Shown here: positions 60,690 through 64,000 of the stretch, in pieces
How positions within the stretch are numbered: the first letter of the stretch is position 1
How the letters are laid out: each line of letters starts with the position of its first letter
NCBI GenBank assembly: GCA_960531495.1
Contig: OY482850.1
Coordinates: forward strand, 715,343 to 779,342
Reading direction: 5' to 3'
DNA: 64,000 bases
DNA from: Zeus faber
Taxonomy: Eukaryota; Chordata; Actinopteri; Zeiformes; Zeidae
The notes under the pieces: model-generated
Told to the model about the DNA's origin: nothing
Database searches by the model: none
What the model saw: the letters and a program-made list of their open reading frames with translations, nothing else
Position numbers and translations under genes: made by a program

Positions 60690-61140
60690 TTTTTTTATAA
60701 TAAGTACGTGATTGAAGTTGTTTAAAAAGAAAAAAAAAAAAATGAAAGAGACTATCCTGTATATCCAATCCAGAAGTATGCCGGACAACCTCATATTTTC
60801 TGGGATGCCAGAGAACAACACCGAGTCCCCAGAAAACAAGGTGAAAGACTTCCTCCATACTGCCCTGAATCTCCCCTCGGGCACTGTGAAGCATTCACTG
60901 ACTGGGACACCGCGTGGGGAACCATCCTTGCACCATCATTGCCAAGATTGAACACTTTAAGCACATTGAGCTGGTTAAAAGCAAAGGACGGTAGCTGAAA
61001 GGAACCAGGCTGGGCATGAATGATCAATTCCCCCGGTATATCAACGACCGACGGAAATGTGCTGTATCCCATCCTGAAGGAGAACCGGCAGAAGGGTAAA
61101 CGCGTATCAATGGTTGCTGATAAACTATAAATAGACAGTC
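60690..61140 (+). pseudogene. L1 ORF1 remnant
   Basis: L1 ORF1 is the RNA-binding chaperone of the LINE. Visible are IQSRSMPDNLIFSGMPENNT, the RRM-like opening, near 60765, then SPENKVKDFLHTALNLPSGT near 60826. Shifted frames follow with HCQDEHFKHIELVKSKG-type residues near 60950-60985 and the C-terminal KENRQKGKRVSMV-type segment near 61080-61110. The coiled coil that should precede the RRM is missing (poly-A-rich junction at 60725-60745). Confidence 0.75.
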
Positions 61141-61588
61141 TGATATTCTGAGACTCCTCTACCACACCCTGGTTATTTTGATCATTATGTATGTATTATT
61201 TTAATTCTGGTAATTATATACTGCGAGACGTATAAATTCGGATGCTATCTATGTCACGATTTAAAATATAGCTTACTTTAATCATCTCACCCTCCTAAAC
61301 CCCCCCCCCTACTTCTCTCATCATCTCAGCTCCCTAATCCTTCTCTCCCTACTTCTCCCATCACTCTCACTCTATTCCGTCTCTCACTATATGAATGTCT
61401 AATCCTGCAATGTTCTTTGATTATCTTTGTCAATCTGTCATTTGCTTGTGTAGATATGTACAGTATCTCTGAAAACTTCCTACAATAATAATAATAAGGA
61501 ATGTAAAGGACGAAATCCGAGAATTATCTTTGGGAAAGCATAGCTATTGCCTTGGATGCACTGTGCCATCACCCCGTAACTAACTATA

Positions 61589-62360
61589 ATGTCACCTATT
61601 AAGTTTGTTAATGCTGCTTGTCACCTCACCAGGATGAACCCCAGCTTCTGTCTACTGCAAGAAACTCACCACACTGCATCTGAGCACCTCAAACTCAAAG
61701 CTAATTGGGTTTATCAGATGTTTTCTGCAATGATGTTTTCGGTAACATCAAATTAACCATAGCTGATATTTATGGCCCCAATGAGGATGACCCAAATTAA
61801 TTTCACAAAATATTTTCAAAACTCTATTTTCAAAAATTCTCCGACTCAGTTATCATATTGGGAAGAGACTTCAATACAGTACTGGATCCAAGTTTAGACC
61901 GTTCTCAAACCAGAAATATTCACAATTCCTGGCGTTCGTTCGACACTATAAAACAATATATGAGTGATCTTGCTCTTGGTGATTGTTGGCGATCAAATAA
62001 CGCACATTCTAGAGTATAGACATATTAGTCACCACCCCACCAAAGTTTCTCTCGAATCAACCTTTTCTTGACAAGTAACTCCAATGTCCAAAATCACTAA
62101 TCCTGAAATCCACCCTATTGTAATTTCCAATCACGGGCTGATTAGTTTCAACCTCATAAATGAAACGAACCGCAACACTCACTTTTGCCAGATAAATAAT
62201 TTAACCTTTTTTTTTTTTCAGAGAATGGACTTCATTTAACTGAATGACTCCCCAGAAACATCACCATCCTTACTCTGGGAAACAGCTAGGCAGTTCTAAG
62301 AGGTAGCATTATTTCATTCTCTCCTCACAAGAAAAAGAAAGGACATCGATCCGGTCGCGA
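61589..62360 (+). pseudogene. L1 ORF2 endonuclease remnant
   Basis: It starts MSPIKFV, then lacks the WNVRGLGSP segment that copy 1 has, continuing at HLTRMNPSFCLLQETHHTAS near 61625. ADIYGPNEDDPN is near 61765, ILGRDFNTVLDPS near 61857 (GRDFN instead of GGDFN) and a VISNHGLI end near 62120 (SNH instead of SDH). An extra 75-bp segment near 61985-62060 is absent from copy 1. Multiple stops and frameshifts make it non-functional. Confidence 0.8.
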
Positions 62361-62375
62361 TTCGCCTATCTATCC

Positions 62376-62754
62376 CAGTGCCAAAACTCATTCTCAGCAC
62401 ATACACCACAAAACAGACCTAGGGCTTGCAGGATGGGTGGGGTGCAGGCTATGTGGGTGGGGATGCGGCAGGCAGCTGCCATCTTGCCTGTCATGCTCCT
62501 GCCCAAGCGTGCTTCTTGTCAGTCCCGAAATTTTAATCTCAATTTTAAATTTTAATTTTAATTTAAATGGATTGAAAAACAGTGAATTAAGCCAGTAAAA
62601 CTGTAACTGTAACTGGTCACATGGCCTCTTCTTGTCAGAATTATGACAGTAAATGAGGGAGGAAAGGAGAGGAATGCAACCAGGAGGGTGCTGGGGTGCA
62701 CTCGAAGCAGGTGTGGTGGTGTGTGCGTATGTGATGGGACCACCTGTATGTGTG

Positions 62755-62812
<58 letters not shown>

Positions 62813-63477
62813 TGTGTGTGTGTTTGTGTTTGTGTGTGTGTGTATGTGTGTGCGTGTGTGTACATGACTCATCCCCATTGGTACTGTTGTAGAAGGTTGG
62901 TATTATGTCGCGGTGCCTCAAAGCAGTGGAAAGGGCCCCGAAGCCCCCCGCGAACTCCGCAGCCCTGTAGACACCCTCCGACTGCAAGAGAACCCCGAGT
63001 GGTCTTCTGTGCCCTGTGACCGCAGAAGACCCCTGGGCCCCCAGAGAAGCCAGAGGGCCGCGGAGCAACCCCCACGCCCAGCCCCAAGGAGCATTACCCA
63101 GTCCCAGGGAACCCGAGGAGACATCCAGTAAGGTAACATCCAGGTGCCCTGCGCTGAGCACACTCTGCTACATGGATGGGCACGCGGCAATCATGCTGGG
63201 TGGGGTGTCTGGTCGGCTGCGGTGGGGCTGGCCTCCCCCTTACGTGGGCATGGGGTCCTATCGGCTTGCCTGCAGGGTGGGCGGTTCAGGCAGGATGTTG
63301 GTCTGTTGGCGTGGAGACTGGATCCGGGCCTGCAGTCTGTGCCTGGCACCCGCGGCCCAGGTTCTGTGCCTGCACTTGGGGCTGGGTTGTATGTGTGCGC
63401 CCCTGGGAAGCGGGGTCTCCTAGTGCTCCCTGGGACTGGGTTATGCTCTTCAGGGCCAGGCTTGAGGGTTGCTCAAT
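62376..63477. mobile_element. GC-rich retroposon, copy 3, internally rearranged
   Basis: 62376-62540 matches copy 1 at 5768-5960 in the same orientation. 62580-63130, with the TG tract, matches 6960-6455 in opposite orientation. 63140-63450 matches 6190-6480 in the same orientation. A segment of the element is thus inverted and placed between two blocks that are collinear with copy 1. The A tail is missing. Confidence 0.78.
62750..62862. repeat. Interrupted (TG)n microsatellite
   Basis: TG repeats with TA, TTTG and CG interruptions. This is the internal CA tract of copy 3 in inverted orientation. The interruptions suggest an older tract than those at 6718 and 34692. Confidence 0.95.
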
Positions 63478-63660
63478 ATTTGAGATGGTTAAGTCGAGTT
63501 ATAAGTTGAGAGATGTTTAAGTTAAGGTATAAGGTTAGAGATGGTTAACTTTAGGTATACTGTAAGTTCAGAGAAGGTTATGTTTAGGTATAATGTTTGA
63601 GATGGTTAAGTTAAGGTATGAGGTAAGAGATGGTTAAGTTTCAGTATAATGTTTGAGATA
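63478..63660. repeat. Minisatellite, unit about 28 bp, 6-7 copies
   Basis: Units begin GAGATGGTTAAGTT and continue with an AGGTATAATGTTT-like part, with substitutions and small length changes between copies. Confidence 0.88.
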
Positions 63661-63827
63661 AAGGTAAAGTTGGGAAACGATTCAACGAAGTAACGCACAC
63701 ACAAGGACCGGGACCGGAAGTGGTAGCCCTCACTGAAACGAAAAAGGTAAAGTTGGGAAACGATTCAACGAAGTAACGCACACACAAGGACCGGGACCGG
63801 AAGTGGTAGCCCTCACTGAAACGAAAA
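63661..63827. repeat. Perfect 83-bp tandem duplication
   Basis: Two copies starting AAGGTAAAGTTGGGAAACGA at 63661 and 63744 are identical through CCTCACTGAAACGAAA. The absence of differences means a very recent event or an assembly artefact. The unit contains GGACCGGGACCGGAAG. Confidence 0.95.
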
Positions 63828-64000
63828 ATTTCAACAGTGTGCACCATCTCATCTCAATCCAGTCACGGTGCTTTAATTAGTGTTCCTAAATTACGGGTCA
63901 AGTTTTCATTGACACCTCGGGAGGGAGACCCTTTTGACTCTCTCTCCGAAAACACATCCTTCTTATGATCCTCTCACTGTAATCTCACAACAGAAATAAC
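63828..64000. other. Unassigned window edge
   Basis: No feature is recognised in the last 170 bp. Confidence 0.4.

Larger units (their letters stand above)
60475..62360 (+). mobile_element. L1-clade LINE, copy 2, heavily decayed
   Basis: The leader begins GAGATCTCGCGGGGAGCATG and shares AACATGACGGCGCCACGCTG and CCAAAGTGGAGGACCTCGAG with copy 1. ORF1 remains as fragments (60711-61140). The ORF1-ORF2 spacer is at 61270-61600. ORF2 endonuclease pieces run from 61590 to about 62360. The RT region is absent and the right end abuts a rearranged GC-rich retroposon. Confidence 0.83.

Overview
The window reads as intergenic or intronic DNA of a teleost fish. The evidence is the repeat fauna: Rex1 and Rex3 LINEs (families described from Xiphophorus and other teleosts), L2-type and L1-type LINEs, fish Tc1 elements, GTF2IRD2/ZBED-like hAT elements, Tigger/pogo derivatives, DIRS, Ty3/gypsy and ERV fossils, fish SINEs and long (CA)n tracts. 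No host protein-coding gene can be identified with confidence. Two weak host-exon candidates are listed (17952-18340 minus and 32137-32388 minus). I see no rRNA gene, no free-standing tRNA gene and no CRISPR array.

Layout. 1-2110: 3' half of a Ty3/gypsy fossil. 2112-2467: LTR-like block. 2468-3715: Rex1 LINE with an internal deletion. 4131-8480: Rex3 LINE with 17-bp target duplications, split by a 2.25-kb GC-rich, A-tailed, non-coding retroposon (5071-7324). 8483-11330: AT-rich DNA with a 145-bp (CA)n. 11335-12308: Tc1 relic. 12310-14110: DIRS fossil (minus). 14110-16080: antisense LINE 3' end split by a Rex1 copy. 16140-16690: Tc1 relic. 18590-21680: antisense LINE split exactly by a nearly intact L2-type LINE. 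22317-24526: SINEs. 27019-27426: solo LTR. 27790-29886: hAT. 30763-31567: Tigger derivative. 33221-33403: foldback. 33714-35232: second GC-rich retroposon (minus), itself split by a Tigger MITE. 36765-40890: SINE, Tc1, a TIR element, a solo LTR and hAT-like ends. 42743-43227: solo LTR. 43855-44930: gypsy LTR plus gag. 45000-47780: ERV fossil (minus). 47784-50223: L1 with a tandem-repeat 5' region. 51370-53010: transposase-like and RTE fragments. 53045-60470: a long diverged repeat array that hosts an RTE-type LINE, itself split by a hAT element. 60475-62360: second L1 copy. 62376-63480: third, internally rearranged GC-rich retroposon. 63478-63827: minisatellite and a perfect 83-bp duplication.

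The useful signal is the insertion history rather than gene content. Several nestings can be read to the base from target duplications, and removing the younger element restores the older one's reading frame. The most unusual item is the GC-rich retroposon family: three copies, no convincing ORF, internal (CA)n, an A-rich 3' end in two copies and one 17-bp target duplication. It does not match any family I recognise. Retroviral and LTR-type elements are described only as fossils.
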